Below are positions 26,271 through 34,251 of a DNA stretch of 64,000 nucleotides, in pieces. Made by a program: the position numbers and the translations under genes. Source of the stretch: JAJDXO01 sp965221855 (GTDB lineage: Bacteria > Pseudomonadota > Alphaproteobacteria > Rhodospirillales > UBA2165); assembly GCA_965221855.1 (NCBI GenBank), contig CBDCSV010000008.1, forward strand, positions 62,001 to 126,000, read 5' to 3'. Under the pieces are notes generated by a model that worked only from the letters and a program-made list of their open reading frames with translations, made no database searches and was not told the origin of the DNA. Each line of letters opens with the position of its first letter. The first letter of the stretch is position 1.

Positions 26271-27327
26271 TAGAGAGTTTTCTGATCTGACGGAATCGTT
26301 AGGGATTCCCAAAGTCTCTGATTTCTGATTCAAGATGTGGGCTGGTGAAGGAGGCCAGCCTGCATGACGAGACCACTTTCGAATGATCTACGACATCGGT
26401 TGGTTGCGGCGGTGGACGGCGGGATGTCGCGTCGGTCTGCGGCGAAGGTTTTTGGGGTTGCGGCCTCGACGGCGATCAAATGGGTTGATCAGTGGCGGCA
26501 GCGGGGTGATGTGCGGCCCCGGCCGCAAGGCGGGGACCGCCGCTCTCACCGCCTTGAAGCGTATGCCGAGGAGGTTCTGGCGCTTGTCACGGAGACACCG
26601 GACATCACCCTGGCCGAGATCGCAGCCTGTCTGGAGGAGGTGCACGGGCTTCGGGTTGCCCCGAGCACGGTCTGGCGGCTGCTCGACCGCCACGGCATGA
26701 CCTTCAAAAAAAACCGCGCACGCCAGCGAGCAGCAACGTCCTGATGTCTTGGCGCGCCGGCAGGCCTGGGCCGAGGCGCAGCCCGGCCTGATGCCGGAGC
26801 GGCTGGTCTTCATCGACGAGACCGGCACATCGACCAAGATGGCCCGGCGCTATGGCCGCGCGCCGCGCGGGCAGCGCTGCCAAGCCGCCATCCCTCACGG
26901 CCACTGGAAGACCACCACTTTGGTCGCTGCTCTCACGCTCGACGGCATCCTCGCCCCCATGACCATCGATGGGGCGATGACCGGGGCAGCCTTCCTTGCC
27001 TATGTCGAGCAAATCCTGGTCCCAACCCTCAAACCCGGAGACATCGTCATTATGGACAATCTGCCAGCCCATAAGCCCGCCAGCGTGCGTAAGGCCATCG
27101 AAGACGCCGGCGCCGAGCTCCGCTTCCTGCCGCCCTACTCACCCGACTTCAACCCAATCGAGATGGCCTTCGCAAAGCTCAAGGCCCTCCTCAAAAAGAC
27201 CGCAGCCAGAACCGTCGACGACCTCTACGACGCCATCGCAACCGCCATCGACACAGTCACCCAATCCGAGTGCCAAAACTACTTCACTGCCGCAGGCTAT
27301 GACCGGGTGTGATCAGAAAATGCCCTA
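26271..27327 (+). mobile_element. IS630-family insertion sequence, copy 1
   Basis: About 1.06 kb bounded by TA dinucleotides (26271-26272 and 27326-27327), the target duplicated by this family. The ends are inverted repeats: CTAGAGAGTTTTCTGATC on the left and, reading inward from the right, CTAGGGCATTTTCTGATC. It contains one transposase split by a frameshift. Its right TA is also the left TA of the next element. Confidence 0.88.
26364..27312 (+). CDS. IS630 transposase, copy 1, two frames joined at an A8 run
   Basis: Frame one (26364-26744) encodes the helix-turn-helix half, RRSAAKVFGVAASTAIKWVDQW. Frame two, open as KKTAHASEQQRPDV before its first start codon at 26749 and ending at 27312, carries the DDE catalytic half: VFIDETGTS, IVIMDNLPAHK and SPDFNPIEMAFAKLK. 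The frames join at TTC-A8-CC (26706-26713), and the continuing reading needs a +1 step or loss of one A. The neighbouring IS630 has the same arrangement, so programmed slippage is more likely than decay. Confidence 0.85.
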
Positions 27328-28379
27328 GAGCGTATTTGAGATTGATTGAATCATTTTAGGGATTCCCAAGTATGGGCGAACCATGATTCAAGATGGATGC
27401 TGGGCAAGGAGGCCAGCATTCATGGCGAGACCTTATTCGATTGATTTGCGAGAGCGTGTTGTTTTGGCGGTTTTGGCGGGGGAGAGTTGCCGCGCTGTAG
27501 CGGCTCGGTTTGGGGTTGCGGTTTCGAGCGTGGTTAAGTGGTCGCAGCGCTACCGGCGGACGGGGAGTGTTGCGCCCGGCAAGATGGGCGGTCACCGCCG
27601 CCGGGTTCTTGAGCCCCATCGGGAGTTCATTGTCGGCCGGATCGACCAGGAGCCGCATCTGACGCTGCATCGGTTGAGAGACGAGTTGGCCGCTCGGGGT
27701 GTCAGGGTATCCCACAGCACGGTATGGCTGTTTCTGCGCCGTGAAGGGCTGCGCTTTAAAAAAAACCCTGTTCGCCGTTGAACGGGCGCGCGCGGACATC
27801 GCCCGCCATCGCAGGCGCTGGAAGGCGTGGCAGGCAAAGCTTGATCCCGAACGGCTGGTATTCATTGATGAAACCTGGATCCGGACCAATATGGCCCCGC
27901 TGCGCGGCTGGGGGCCGAAAGGGGAGCGGGTCCGCGGCTTTGCCCCCCATGGGCGGTGGCACACCCTGACCTTCATCGGCGCGCTGCGCTGCGACCGGTT
28001 CACCGCGCCCTGCGTCTTCGACGGCCCCATCAATGGCGTGTGCTTCCGCGCCTACGTCGAGCAGCTGCTCGTGCCGACCCTGGTGCCCGGCGACATCGTC
28101 ATCATGGACAATCTCGGCAGCCACAAGTCAAAAGCCGTGCGAAACGCCATCCGTGCCGCCGGAGCCAAGCTGTGGCTCCTGCCCAAATATTCCCCCGACC
28201 TCAATCCCATCGAGCAGACCTTTGCCCAAATCAAGCACTGGATGAGAAACGCCCAGAAGCGGGAGATCGACGACTTATGGCGCCATCTCGGGAGCCTCAT
28301 CGACACCATCGAGCCACAGCAATGCGCCAACTACTTCAAAAACGCAGGATACGCTTCCGTCAAAATATGAAACGCTCTA
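27326..28379 (+). mobile_element. IS630-family insertion sequence, copy 2
   Basis: About 1.05 kb with inverted ends CTAGAGCGT (from 27325) and its complement ACGCTCTAG (to 28380), bounded by TA at 27326-27327 and 28378-28379. It abuts copy 1 with a single shared TA, so one element inserted exactly at the end of the other. The two are related, not identical. Confidence 0.87.
27422..28370 (+). CDS. IS630 transposase, copy 2, two frames joined at an A8 run
   Basis: The first frame (ATG 27422 to stop 27781) gives MARPYSIDLRERVV and a helix-turn-helix (CRAVAARFGVAVSSVVKW). The second, open as KKTLFAVERARADIARH and ending at 28370, gives VFIDETWIRTNM, IVIMDNLGSHK and SPDLNPIEQTFAQIK, the DDE triad. 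They join at TTT-A8-CC (27757-27764), with the same displacement as in copy 1. The transposase is probably functional through slippage. Confidence 0.85.
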
Positions 28380-28427
28380 GGTCGGCTCTAGGGTCATGGT
28401 CTGCGCGGCGGGTCAAAGGCCGGGCGT

Positions 28428-28451
28428 AAAAAAAACCGCCGGAAACGGCGG
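28428..28451 (-). terminator. rho-independent terminator facing left
   Basis: CCGCCG-GAAA-CGGCGG (28436-28451) preceded on the plus strand by eight A, so on the minus strand the hairpin is followed by eight T. It lies about 380 bases beyond the stop of the leftward DUF4143 ATPase with only an IS5 remnant between. The gene it originally served may have been lost. Confidence 0.75.
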
Positions 28452-28682
28452 CTGCGGTTCGGATGTTTGGACCGGCGCGCACGGCTCCCGATCCTAGGAA
28501 AAAACCATACCATATCCGTCGCATATGTCGCAAGCTTTTTTTGAATTTTTTTCTTGGCATCGAAGAATTTTCGCTAAACCGTGGAAAGATGCGTGGGAGA
28601 CGGCCTCGAAATATGGCTAAAATCGGCTAAAAACATGAACTTATCTCCCTTGTGGCAAAAATGCCGCATACTTCGAAAATAC

Positions 28683-28830
28683 TTATAACATCAGGGCAAA
28701 CGAGCCCGCGCGCGACGGCGTGGAGTTTCGAGTTCAGGCCGCCCTTGCCGCGGCCGATGCGCCCACACCTTCCTCGGCGCCATATGCATCGCGGCAATCG
28801 TCATCTTCCGGTTATGAGTCCCGAGCCTGG
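28683..28830 (-). pseudogene. IS5-family transposase remnant
   Basis: On the minus strand a frame reads RIGRGKGGLNSKLHAVARGL (28761 leftwards), the conserved block of IS5-family transposases near the first catalytic region. The flanking bases no longer form a transposase, and the frame is broken upstream. Between 28452 and 28682 I see only AT-rich non-coding sequence. Confidence 0.5.
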
Positions 28831-28833
28831 CCC

Positions 28834-30510
28834 CTAAGTGCGGTGATACTGCACTAAAGCGGCCCGGCCCACCAAGGAAACAATACACACCGACGCGTTC
28901 TGCCCCTCGGCGTCGCAGAGGTGCAGCTCTTCGCCGAACGCAAAGGTGACGGGCTGCTGGAGTCCGCCGTTTATTGCGATGTTGTCGGCATAGAGATATG
29001 TGCGGTCATGAGTGTCCAGAATTGGGTTGAGCCGTCCCTGCAGGACAGGCACATGTCCTGTCCCGTTCGGGAAGATGACTGCTCCGCCATCGGCCAGTCT
29101 GGTGAGTTCGAGGTCAAGCGCGCCCTCGGCGGGTGTCCAGCTGTGCTCGACGTGTGCGGCAAACCCTTGTACCGCTACGAATACGGTCATCGGAAGATCG
29201 GCGGTGTGCAGGTCAAGCACGGCGGTTCCGTTTTCGTCGGTGACCGCGCTTTTCCAAGTCTTGTTGGGGAACAATGCGAGCACGCTGACGCCGGATATCG
29301 GTTGGCCGGCGGTCCGGACGATGACTACGCAATCGGATGCGTCCCAGTCGAGTTCGTGCATTTCTTTCCAGGGGACCAATCTATCCGTTCCGCGGCGCTG
29401 GGGTTGGTCGCCGCCGTAGACCACGATGACGGAGCAGGGGCTGGTCGATCGGGTAAGGTGTCTTCGGACGCGTTTGGAACCGTCAAATAGGCTGGATGAT
29501 GCTGTTTCGGCGGACTTGGCTTCCACAAGTGTCATGGCATTCGGGCGATCGACGATGAGATCGACCTCGGCCCCATTCCGGTCGCGGTAGAACGACAGAT
29601 CCATTGTTTCGCCATGATTGGCTCGGTGCTTAGCGATCTCCGAGACTACCCGGGTCTCGAAGATCGAACCGCGAAGCGGATGGGCGTGAAGTTGTTCGGG
29701 CGTCCGGATACCAAGCAGCCAGCAAACGAGGCCCGTGTCGTAAAAGTGCAGCTTCGGCATCTTCACGAGCCGCTTGCGCAGATTTGTGTGAAGAGGCGGC
29801 AGGCGGAAAACGAGAAAGCTGGTTTCGAGGATGCCGAGCCACGCCCTCGCGGTGGGTTGCGAAATGCCGCAATCACCGGCCAGAGACGAATAGTTCAGCA
29901 ACTGCGCCGTCCGGCCGGCGCAAAGTGCTACAAAGCGCTGGAATGTTGCGAGATCGCCCACGTTGCTGATTGTCCGCACATCGCGCTCGATGTAGGTGGC
30001 GACGTAGGACGCGAGCCAATCCGCAGGGTCAAGTTCGGCATCGAATATGCGCGGGTAGGAGCCGGCAAATAGGCTCTGATCCAGAGCTTCCGGATGCCGC
30101 GAGAATCGTATCGTCTCTCCCCGCGTAAGGGGGAGCAGGTTGTGGACCGCCGTCCTTCCGGCCAATGACTGGCTGACCGACTCCAGCAGGGCGAGGTTTT
30201 GCGAGCCCGTGAGGATCCAACGGCCGGGCGCCGGATCTGCGTCAATGATGCCTTGCAGGTAGGAAAGCAATTCGGGCGCCCTCTGTACCTCGTCGAGGAT
30301 GGCGCCTTGCGGAAACTGGGCCAGAAACGCGCGTGGATCTTCGGTGGCGAAGGCCCGCACGTCCGGGGCTTCCAGCGTCTCGTACCGGTGTTGCGGGAAC
30401 AAGGCGCGGCACAACGTCGTCTTGCCGCTTTGCCGAGGTCCTGTGAGCGTGATGGACGGCCACGTCCGCGCGGCTTCCGTCAGGCGTGGAGTAAGGTCGC
30501 GCGCGATCAT
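28834..30510 (-). CDS. AAA/DUF4143 ATPase with extra C-terminal beta-rich extension
   Basis: A 558-residue protein. Walker A is GPRQSGKT (24-31) and Walker B AILDEVQRAPE (70-80), then ILTGSQNLALLESVS. The DUF4143 part ends with a PD-(D/E)xK-like signature FYRDRNGAEVDLIVD then LVEAKSAE. Family members usually stop soon after, at about 380-420 residues. Here roughly 150 more follow: a carboxypeptidase-regulatory-like segment (GQPISGVSVLALFPNKTWKS, TDENGTAVLDL) and a final block RLNPILDTHDRTYLYADN with GEELHLCDAEGQ. I recognise these only as beta-rich, perhaps a ligand- or surface-binding addition. A 12-bp palindrome lies 20 bases upstream of the start. Confidence 0.85.
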   Translation of the reverse strand: MIARDLTPRLTEAARTWPSITLTGPRQSGKTTLCRALFPQHRYETLEAPDVRAFATEDPRAFLAQFPQGAILDEVQRAPELLSYLQGIIDADPAPGRWILTGSQNLALLESVSQSLAGRTAVHNLLPLTRGETIRFSRHPEALDQSLFAGSYPRIFDAELDPADWLASYVATYIERDVRTISNVGDLATFQRFVALCAGRTAQLLNYSSLAGDCGISQPTARAWLGILETSFLVFRLPPLHTNLRKRLVKMPKLHFYDTGLVCWLLGIRTPEQLHAHPLRGSIFETRVVSEIAKHRANHGETMDLSFYRDRNGAEVDLIVDRPNAMTLVEAKSAETASSSLFDGSKRVRRHLTRSTSPCSVIVVYGGDQPQRRGTDRLVPWKEMHELDWDASDCVVIVRTAGQPISGVSVLALFPNKTWKSAVTDENGTAVLDLHTADLPMTVFVAVQGFAAHVEHSWTPAEGALDLELTRLADGGAVIFPNGTGHVPVLQGRLNPILDTHDRTYLYADNIAINGGLQQPVTFAFGEELHLCDAEGQNASVCIVSLVGRAALVQYHRT

Positions 30511-30530
30511 GGCGAACAGCTTAGCAGTGG

Positions 30531-30569
30531 TTTAGGCTAATTCAAAACATAATTTTTAATTAGCCTAAA
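30531..30569. repeat. palindrome upstream of the second DUF4143 ATPase
   Basis: TTTAGGCTAATT (30531-30542) and its exact complement AATTAGCCTAAA (30558-30569), with four more A-T pairs inside after one mismatch. It sits 20 bases before the leftward start codon, the same placement as the palindromes at 13.7 kb but with a different sequence. The rest of the gap to 30789 shows no gene. Confidence 0.88.
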
Positions 30570-30789
30570 TCAGAAACACCTTCATCACCTCGCCGCCGAG
30601 ATTCTCTTGGGGATTATATACATTGCTAGACGCTAGGCCGTTTCCGGCCCGCGCTCCAAATCCGAATCATGCTTTACTTTTGGCCGATCCGCCGCCCGAA
30701 ATATCGCGCCCCGGATTTCCTCGGCGGTCGCGTCCAACGGCTCGATTTGATGTTTCGGGGGCGGCCCCGGCCCCGCTTCGGGGCGTCGG

Positions 30790-31108
30790 TTACGCTGTCA
30801 GTTCGCGCCATGGCAGGAGCCTCCCGTCCATGCCACGCGCCAGCGCCGCCATTTGCATTAGAGTATCAAGATCGCGGACATTGTGGCGGCCCGCGAACTC
30901 GGTCACATACCGCTGGAGGTGTTTAGGCGACATATAGCGGTAGGCGCCTTGATAGCCGCGTTTCAGCATCGCCCAGAACGACTCGACACCGTTGGTGTGG
31001 GCCTGGCCGCGCACATACTCCCCGGCGCTATGGTTCACCGCCTCGTGGCTGTAGCCGTTCACCAGATCAGGGATGGCGAGGATCGCGGCCGGTTGGCGAC
31101 CGCAAGCT
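30790..31108 (-). pseudogene. IS1595-family transposase, 3' fragment
   Basis: The last ~100 residues of an ISXO2-type transposase: NGYSHEAVNHSAGEYVRG, HTNGVESFWAMLKRGYQGA and YVTEFAGRHNVRDLDT are hallmark blocks. The zinc-ribbon and first catalytic residues are missing. The fragment begins directly behind the stop of the TRAP gene, so the 5' part was lost at that junction. Confidence 0.85.
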
Positions 31109-31110
31109 CA

Positions 31111-32028
31111 TCAGTCGATGTATCGGAAGACCGCGTCGCCGAGCACCCGGCGGTGCTTCTCCACCAGCGGGGCGACGGCGTCCGCGAACCGCTTGCGCTC
31201 ATCGCCGGTGAGTTCGTGGACGTCGTTCTCGTCCGGGCTCAGATTCGCCAGCACCTCTTCATCCTCGGCCTGGGCGAATTTCCGCTGGGCCTCGGTGGCT
31301 TTCGGGACCGCGGCGTCCAGGGCGGCGCGGACATCCGCGTCCAGCGCCTCGTAGTGCGCGGCGTTGATCAGCACCAGGCAGATGCCGAAGAAATGGCCGG
31401 TCAGCGTAATGTATCTGTGGTGGCGGTAGGTGCCGAAGCGGTAGGTGTTGGTCAGCGGGTTTTCCTGCACGTCGATGCGGCCCGATCTGGCGGCCTCCAC
31501 CAGATCGGCGACGTCGACGAAGGCCGGCTCCATGCCGAGGAGCCGGAAGGTCTCCTGGTGAAGCTCGGAGTTCATGGTCCGCACCTTGAGGCCGGCGCAA
31601 TCGGCGGGCGAGTTCAGTTGCCGCACGCCGTTGGAGAAGTGGCGAAAGCCGTTGTCCCAGAAGGCCAGCACCCGAAAGCCGGTGTCGTCGAGGAACTTCT
31701 TCCTGATGGTCCCGCCCAGGCCCCCGTCCAGCAGCCCGTATGCCTTCTCCCGGCTCTCGATGACGAACGGCAAATCGAAGATGCCCACCTCGGGCACCCG
31801 GCCGGCCAGGTAGCTGCCGGCGAAATAGCACATGGTGAGGTCGCCCCCCTCCACCAAGTCCAGGAGGTCGATCGCCTTGATGCCGTGGCTTTCGGGCATG
31901 TTGCCCTGAAGGACGAATTCGATCCCGCCGCCGAGTTGCCGGGCAAGCTCCCCGCCCAGCACGGCGGCGGCGCGATTATGGACGCTGGCCGGCGGCTGAT
32001 AGCCGCCCATGGTAATGGAGGTGCTCAT
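31111..32028 (-). CDS. TRAP transporter solute-binding protein (DctP family), no signal peptide seen
   Basis: About 305 residues of DctP-type receptor. Conserved parts are ELARQLGGGIEFVLQGN, FDLPFVIESREKAYGLLDG, VLAFWDNGFRHFSNGVRQ (the Arg that holds the ligand carboxylate is in the FRHFSN and LKVRTM region) and SGRIDVQENPLTNTY. The start at ATG 32028 or 32043 leads straight into strand SITMGGYQPP with no hydrophobic leader, unusual for a periplasmic receptor. No dctQ or dctM gene is beside it. Either the leader was lost or it has a cytoplasmic role. Confidence 0.8.
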   Translation of the reverse strand: MSTSITMGGYQPPASVHNRAAAVLGGELARQLGGGIEFVLQGNMPESHGIKAIDLLDLVEGGDLTMCYFAGSYLAGRVPEVGIFDLPFVIESREKAYGLLDGGLGGTIRKKFLDDTGFRVLAFWDNGFRHFSNGVRQLNSPADCAGLKVRTMNSELHQETFRLLGMEPAFVDVADLVEAARSGRIDVQENPLTNTYRFGTYRHHRYITLTGHFFGICLVLINAAHYEALDADVRAALDAAVPKATEAQRKFAQAEDEEVLANLSPDENDVHELTGDERKRFADAVAPLVEKHRRVLGDAVFRYID

Positions 32029-32037
32029 GATACAGGG

Positions 32038-32063
32038 CCCCATATAGGGCCCCCATATAGGGC
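32038..32063. repeat. tandem 13-base repeat at the TRAP gene start
   Basis: CCCCATATAGGGC occurs twice head to tail (32038-32050 and 32051-32063). Each unit is itself nearly palindromic (CCC-ATAT-GGG). It overlaps the candidate start and leader of the leftward TRAP gene. Between here and yebC at 32332 I see no gene, only a small AGCCC/GGGCT hairpin near 32083-32095. Confidence 0.8.
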
Positions 32064-32331
32064 CATGAGGGTTGATTCGTAAAGCCCGAAGGGGCTATTC
32101 ACCGCGTGTTGCTTCCGGGGCCCGGGCGCGGTCCGCCGGAGCGCCGCAATCGGCCCCATTCTTGCCACATTGTGCTGTTAACCGGAACAAGGCTCGCGTG
32201 CGCTTGTCCACAAAATGTGGTATGCAACCGGTGCCTACCTTACTATGAGTAGCTTGTTTACAGGCAGGACCCGCCTTTTGACATCCACCCGCAGATAGAC
32301 CGCGAGCCCGACGAACCGAGATCAGGGGACC

Positions 32332-33081
32332 ATGGCCGGCCATTCACAGTTCAAGAACATCATGCACCGCAAGGGCGCGCAGGACGCCAAGCGGGCGAAA
32401 ATCTTCGCCAAGCTCATCCGCGAGGTGGCCGTCGCGGCCAAGCTCGGCGGGCCCGATCCGGACGCCAATCCGCGCCTGCGGTCGGCCGTCGCCGCCTGCC
32501 GGCAGGCCAACATGCCGAAGGACAATATCGACCGGGCGGTGAAGAAGGCGTCGGGCGGCGACGACGGCGAGAACTACGAGGAAGTCCGCTACGAAGGCTA
32601 TGGGCCCGGCGGCGTCGCGGTGATCGTCGAGGCGCTGACCGACAACCGCAACCGGACGGCTTCCGACGTCCGGGCCGCGTTCTCCAAGCACGGCGGGACG
32701 CTGGCCGAAACCGGCGCGGTCAGCTTCATGTTCGACCGGGTCGGCATGATCCACTATCCGGCGGGCGCGGGGGATTCCGACGCGGTGTTCGAGGCGGCCC
32801 TCGAAGCCGGCGCCGAGGACGTGGAGTCCGGGGACGAAGGCCACGACATCTATTGCCGGCCGGACGATTTCAACACCGTCCGCGAGGCGCTGGAAGGGGG
32901 GCTCGGCGAAGCGGAAACCGCGCGCCTCGACTGGCGGCCGCAAAATACCGTGGATGTCGACGAAGGGCAGGCGCAGACCCTGTTGAAGCTGCTGGATGTG
33001 CTGGAGGATTCCGACGACGTCCAGCGCGTCGCCGCCAACTTCGAGATTTCCGACGACGTCATGGAACGCTTGAGCGCCTAG
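32332..33081 (+). CDS. yebC: YebC/PmpR family protein
   Basis: A 249-residue cytoplasmic protein of the TACO1 family, associated with translation of proline-rich stretches and with transcription control. MAGHSQFKNIMHRKGAQDAKRAK (in part) and NMPKDNIDRAVKKASG are diagnostic. It precedes ruvC by nine bases, the usual yebC-ruvCAB order. The start ATG follows CAGGGGA. Confidence 0.97.
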   Translation: MAGHSQFKNIMHRKGAQDAKRAKIFAKLIREVAVAAKLGGPDPDANPRLRSAVAACRQANMPKDNIDRAVKKASGGDDGENYEEVRYEGYGPGGVAVIVEALTDNRNRTASDVRAAFSKHGGTLAETGAVSFMFDRVGMIHYPAGAGDSDAVFEAALEAGAEDVESGDEGHDIYCRPDDFNTVREALEGGLGEAETARLDWRPQNTVDVDEGQAQTLLKLLDVLEDSDDVQRVAANFEISDDVMERLSA

Positions 33082-33090
33082 CCGGAGGGG

Positions 33091-33609
33091 ATGAAATTGG
33101 CGGCAACCGGACACACGCGGATATTGGGGATCGACCCCGGCCTCGCCGCGACCGGCTGGGGCCTGATCGAAGTCCGGGACAACCACTTGAGCTTCGTGGC
33201 CGGCGGCACGCTCAGGTCCGACAGCCGCGCGGCGCTCGCCGATCGTCTCGCCGCCCTGTTCGACGGCGTTTCCGAACTGATCGAGGCCCATGCGCCGGAC
33301 GAGGCGGCGGTGGAGGAGACGTTCGTCAACGCCAACCCGAAATCCACGTTGAAACTCGGCCAGGCGAGGGGCGTCGCCCTGCTGGCGCCCGCCAAGGCCG
33401 GCCTGCCGGTGGTCGAGTATCCGCCCAACCTAGTGAAGAAGAGCGTCGTCGGCGCCGGCCACGCGGCCAAGGAGCAGGTCCAGATGATGGTCCGCACGCT
33501 ATTGCCCGGCTGCGCCGTCGAGACGGCGGATGCGGCGGACGCGCTGGCGGTCGCCATCTGCCACGCCCACCACCGCCAAACCCGATCCCTGGCGGAGGCC
33601 GCCCGATGA
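33091..33609 (+). CDS. ruvC: Holliday junction endodeoxyribonuclease RuvC
   Basis: The 172-residue resolvase cuts four-way junctions with RuvAB. Acidic residues appear in ILGIDPGLAATGWG, VEETFVNANPKSTLKLGQARG and ADAADALAVAICHAH. GGAGGGG lies just before the ATG. Its TGA overlaps the ruvA start (ATGA). Confidence 0.97.
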   Translation: MKLAATGHTRILGIDPGLAATGWGLIEVRDNHLSFVAGGTLRSDSRAALADRLAALFDGVSELIEAHAPDEAAVEETFVNANPKSTLKLGQARGVALLAPAKAGLPVVEYPPNLVKKSVVGAGHAAKEQVQMMVRTLLPGCAVETADAADALAVAICHAHHRQTRSLAEAAR

Positions 33610-34238
33610 TCGCCCGGCTCACGGGGGTGCTGGATTCGTCGGGGCCCGACTGGCTGATCGTCGACGTCAACGGGGTCGGCTACATGGTGTTCGCCTCGTC
33701 GCGCACCATCGCCCGGGCCATTGCGTCCGGCGGCACCATCAGCCTGATGATCGAGACCCATGTGCGGGAGGACCACATTCATCTCTATGGGTTCGCCGAC
33801 GAAGCCGAGCGCGATTGGTTCCGGCTGCTGACCACGGTTCAGGGTGTCGGCGCCAAGGTGGGCCTCGCCCTGCAGTCGGCGTTGCCGCCGGACGATATGG
33901 CGGCGGCCATCGCCGCCGGCGACGAAGCGCCGTTAACCCAGGCAAGCGGCGTCGGCAGGAAGCTCGCCACCCGGATCGTCACCGAACTCAAGGACAAGAT
34001 CGGCGATATGGCCATCGCCTTCCGCCCGGCGGCATCGTCCGGAACGCCGGGCGGGAGCGGCGCGCCTCGGGACAATACAGGCGCCGAAGCGGTCTCGGCG
34101 CTGGTCAATCTGGGTTACGGCCGCACCGAGGCGTTCACCGCCGTGTCGCAGGCGGCCCGCAAACTGGGTGACGGGGCGGCGCTCGAGGATCTGATCCGCG
34201 ACGGCCTCGCCGAACTCGCGGGCGCCGAAGCGGGCTGA
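33606..34238 (+). CDS. ruvA: Holliday junction DNA helicase RuvA
   Basis: The 210-residue junction-binding subunit. Domain I begins MIARLTGVLD, the helix-hairpin-helix pair is in LTTVQGVGAKVGLALQS and ASGVGRKLATRIVTELKDK, and the C-terminal RuvB-contacting domain is AVSALVNLGYGRTEAFTAV. Coupled to ruvC by a four-base overlap; ruvB follows 13 bases on. Confidence 0.97.
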   Translation: MIARLTGVLDSSGPDWLIVDVNGVGYMVFASSRTIARAIASGGTISLMIETHVREDHIHLYGFADEAERDWFRLLTTVQGVGAKVGLALQSALPPDDMAAAIAAGDEAPLTQASGVGRKLATRIVTELKDKIGDMAIAFRPAASSGTPGGSGAPRDNTGAEAVSALVNLGYGRTEAFTAVSQAARKLGDGAALEDLIRDGLAELAGAEAG

Positions 34239-34251
34239 GGGGAACACGGGG

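Noticed and set aside
26364..28370. Calling both IS630 transposases pseudogenes
   Set aside because: Both break at the same A8 run with the same displacement and otherwise keep all catalytic residues, so programmed slippage is the simpler reading.
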